Positions 62,542-64,000 of a stretch of 64,000 nucleotides of DNA are shown here, in pieces. The stretch is from JADJLQ01 sp031417835. Lineage in GTDB: Bacteria; Bacteroidota; Bacteroidia; Chitinophagales; Saprospiraceae. The notes under the pieces are model-generated. The model saw only the letters and a list, made by a program, of their open reading frames with translations, was not told where the DNA came from and ran no database searches. Positions within the stretch are counted from its first letter, which is position 1. Each line of letters starts with the position of its first letter. A program made the position numbers and the translations under genes. The DNA is taken from NCBI GenBank assembly GCA_031417835.1, contig JANOWJ010000138.1, forward strand, positions 1-64,000, given 5' to 3'.

Positions 62542-64000
62542 ATGAATAGACTTTTAACTTGTATGTTCAAATTGACTTTTGTCCTGGTGCTCGTCACTAG
62601 CATACAATCGTTCAGTTTTGCACAACGCTCAGTCACAGGTACCGTCAAAGAAGCAGGTACTAATGACCCATTGATTGGGGCCATCGTATTGGTGCAAGGC
62701 ACCAGTATTGGAACCATTACAGATGTCGACGGCAATTTCAGTATTGAAGTTCCTGCCGGCAAGGATGTATTAGAAGTACAATACACTGGATTTGGTACAG
62801 AGGTTATTACATTAGGTGGAGCCTCTACCATCGAAGTCATGCTGACCGCAGGCAAATCTCTAGAAGAGGTAGTAGTCACAGGTTATGGATCTCAACGGCA
62901 AAAGGAAATCACTTCAGCAGTAGCATCTATCAAAGCTGAAGATTTTAACAAGGGAGCTATCACCAGTCCTGCTCAACTTTTACAAGGGAAAGTACCTGGT
63001 TTGATCATCGCTAAACCTAATGGAGATCCCAATGGCGGTTTCGCCATTCGCTTAAGAGGTCTTTCTACCGTAGGAGGCAATACAGAGCCGTTGGTCATCA
63101 TCGATGGTGTACCTGGCGCTAGTCTTAGCAGTATAGATCCTAATGACATCGAGTCGATGGATGTATTGCGAGATGGGTCTGCAGCATCTATATATGGTAC
63201 TAGGGGATCCAATGGGGTCATCCTGATCACTTCCAAAAAAGGAAAAGAAGGTAGGACTACGGTGGAATACAATGGAGTGTATTCGGCAGAGTCATTAGCT
63301 CGTACTCCTGATATTATGAATGCTGCAGAATACAAAGCGGCAGGCGGTAAAGATCAAGGAAATTCGACAGATTGGTTTGATGTGATTACTCAAAATTCCT
63401 TCCAACAGCAACATAACTTGGCTTTGTCCGGTGGTGCTAAAGGCATGGGCTATCGAGTGTCTTTCAATTATCGGAATGTGCCAGGTATTATTAAAAATAC
63501 TGGGTTCAAACAACTCAATGGAAGAATTAATTTAAGTCAAAAGGCACTGAACGATAAGTTACAAGTGAATTTCGATTTGTCTTCTACAAGTAAAAATCAG
63601 GAATTTGGGTACAGAGATGCATTCAGATATGCAACTATCTTCAATCCAACAGCTCCAGTCTATGATGTTAAAAATACTACGAACGGCGGATATTTCGAAC
63701 CAGGTGGGTTTGATTACTTTAATCCTTTAGCCATCATCGAGCAAAACTCTAATACAGGAACGCTAAATAATATGCTCGGAACGATCAGAGGTGAATATGA
63801 AATCCTGAAAGGGCTTAAATATTCTATAGCGTATACCCTGGGTCGAGAAAACAGAATAGGAGAAAGTTATGTAAGCAAACAAAGTCAATATGGCGGTGGA
63901 ACCGGAAGAAATGGTTTGGCCTCCAGAGGTACCAATAGTGACCAAAACGATTACTTATCTACTACCTTAAATTATGCATTCACAGTGAGTGGTGTAGATT
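62542..64000 (+). CDS. SusC/RagA-type TonB-linked outer membrane protein, 3' end outside window
   Basis: Starts at ATG 62542 (another in-frame ATG at 62536). 486 codons are present. Order: signal peptide ending SFAQ; CarboxypepD_reg-like domain (about 28-100, GTVKEAGTNDPLIGAIVLV); plug with EEVVVTGYGSQRQKEITSA, QLLQGKVPGL, IRLRGLSTVGGNTEPLVIIDGVPG, YGTRGSNGVILITSKKGK; start of the barrel. SusC proteins import glycans with a SusD lipoprotein, which would be expected beyond the window edge. Controlled probably by the divergent LacI-type gene. Confidence 0.95.
   Translation, partial: MNRLLTCMFKLTFVLVLVTSIQSFSFAQRSVTGTVKEAGTNDPLIGAIVLVQGTSIGTITDVDGNFSIEVPAGKDVLEVQYTGFGTEVITLGGASTIEVMLTAGKSLEEVVVTGYGSQRQKEITSAVASIKAEDFNKGAITSPAQLLQGKVPGLIIAKPNGDPNGGFAIRLRGLSTVGGNTEPLVIIDGVPGASLSSIDPNDIESMDVLRDGSAASIYGTRGSNGVILITSKKGKEGRTTVEYNGVYSAESLARTPDIMNAAEYKAAGGKDQGNSTDWFDVITQNSFQQQHNLALSGGAKGMGYRVSFNYRNVPGIIKNTGFKQLNGRINLSQKALNDKLQVNFDLSSTSKNQEFGYRDAFRYATIFNPTAPVYDVKNTTNGGYFEPGGFDYFNPLAIIEQNSNTGTLNNMLGTIRGEYEILKGLKYSIAYTLGRENRIGESYVSKQSQYGGGTGRNGLASRGTNSDQNDYLSTTLNYAFTVSGVD

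Noticed and set aside
62469..62879. 136-codon minus-strand frame at the SusC 5' end
   Set aside because: It lies on the opposite strand of a clearly real SusC N-terminus.

Overview
The window is chromosomal DNA from a member of the Bacteroidota, most likely a Saprospiraceae-like lineage. This rests on a SusC/RagA-type TonB receptor, a type IX secretion (T9SS) C-terminal sorting domain, the lineage-typical families DUF2723, DUF4271, DUF2490 and BshA, a secreted CHAT/TPR protein beside an ECF sigma factor, and several promoters matching the Bacteroidota -7 consensus TAnnTTTG. No rRNA, CRISPR array, intact insertion sequence or prophage was seen. One tRNA (Cys, GCA) is present and is slightly degenerate.

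Layout. 1-4115: a truncated-by-window DUF2723 membrane protein, then a coupled small membrane protein, pseudouridine synthase and thiL. 4230-7218: an imperfect 70-nt palindrome, a TPR sensor histidine kinase, and its LuxR-type response regulator, which is broken by a frameshift inside the HTH. 7311-16457: a secreted TPR-CHAT protease-like protein divergent from an ECF sigma factor and a TPR anti-sigma-like membrane protein, followed by a large LamG/thrombospondin-3-repeat T9SS cargo protein and a small exported protein. 16591-18020: a short arsenic operon (arsR, DUF6428, arsC) with no efflux pump. 18453-23255: a LolC/E-like permease, an amidinotransferase/DDAH-like hydrolase with an AdiC-like permease, and a DUF3089 lipoprotein. 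24161-28007: an operon on the minus strand (DJ-1/PfpI lipoprotein, DUF4271, hemD, M15 peptidase) facing smpB. 28558-30367: a nucleotidyltransferase/small-protein pair and bshA.

30648-33356: an HD-domain protein immediately followed by a stand-alone PycTM (DUF5706) three-helix membrane protein, the effector fold of Pycsar cyclic-pyrimidine signalling, then cmoA-like and isoprenylcysteine-methyltransferase-like genes. 33400-43339: htpG, an HNH endonuclease pair, a dipeptidyl-peptidase IV, an ATP-grasp ligase, an SDR, a GNAT-like protein and a polyprenyl synthetase. 43668-49821: DUF2490, tRNA-Cys, a TonB receptor with a long structured leader, a YitT protein, and a chimeric receiver/kinase remnant created by an in-frame deletion. 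49857-55568: an Rrf2 regulator, a penicillin-acylase-like hydrolase, a methyltransferase, and a membrane-anchored caspase-like protein. 55866-64000: lipA, an HD hydrolase, a GH3-C/beta-lactamase fusion lacking the GH3 barrel, a DacB-type PBP, and a divergent LacI regulator/SusC pair that probably opens a carbohydrate-use locus running off the window.

Most genes are housekeeping. The parts most worth following are the split HD/PycTM pair, the two caspase-fold proteins (CHAT and C14), the two damaged two-component genes, and the short degenerate repeats that sit in two convergent gene gaps. I found no complete previously undescribed system that I could prove from sequence alone.
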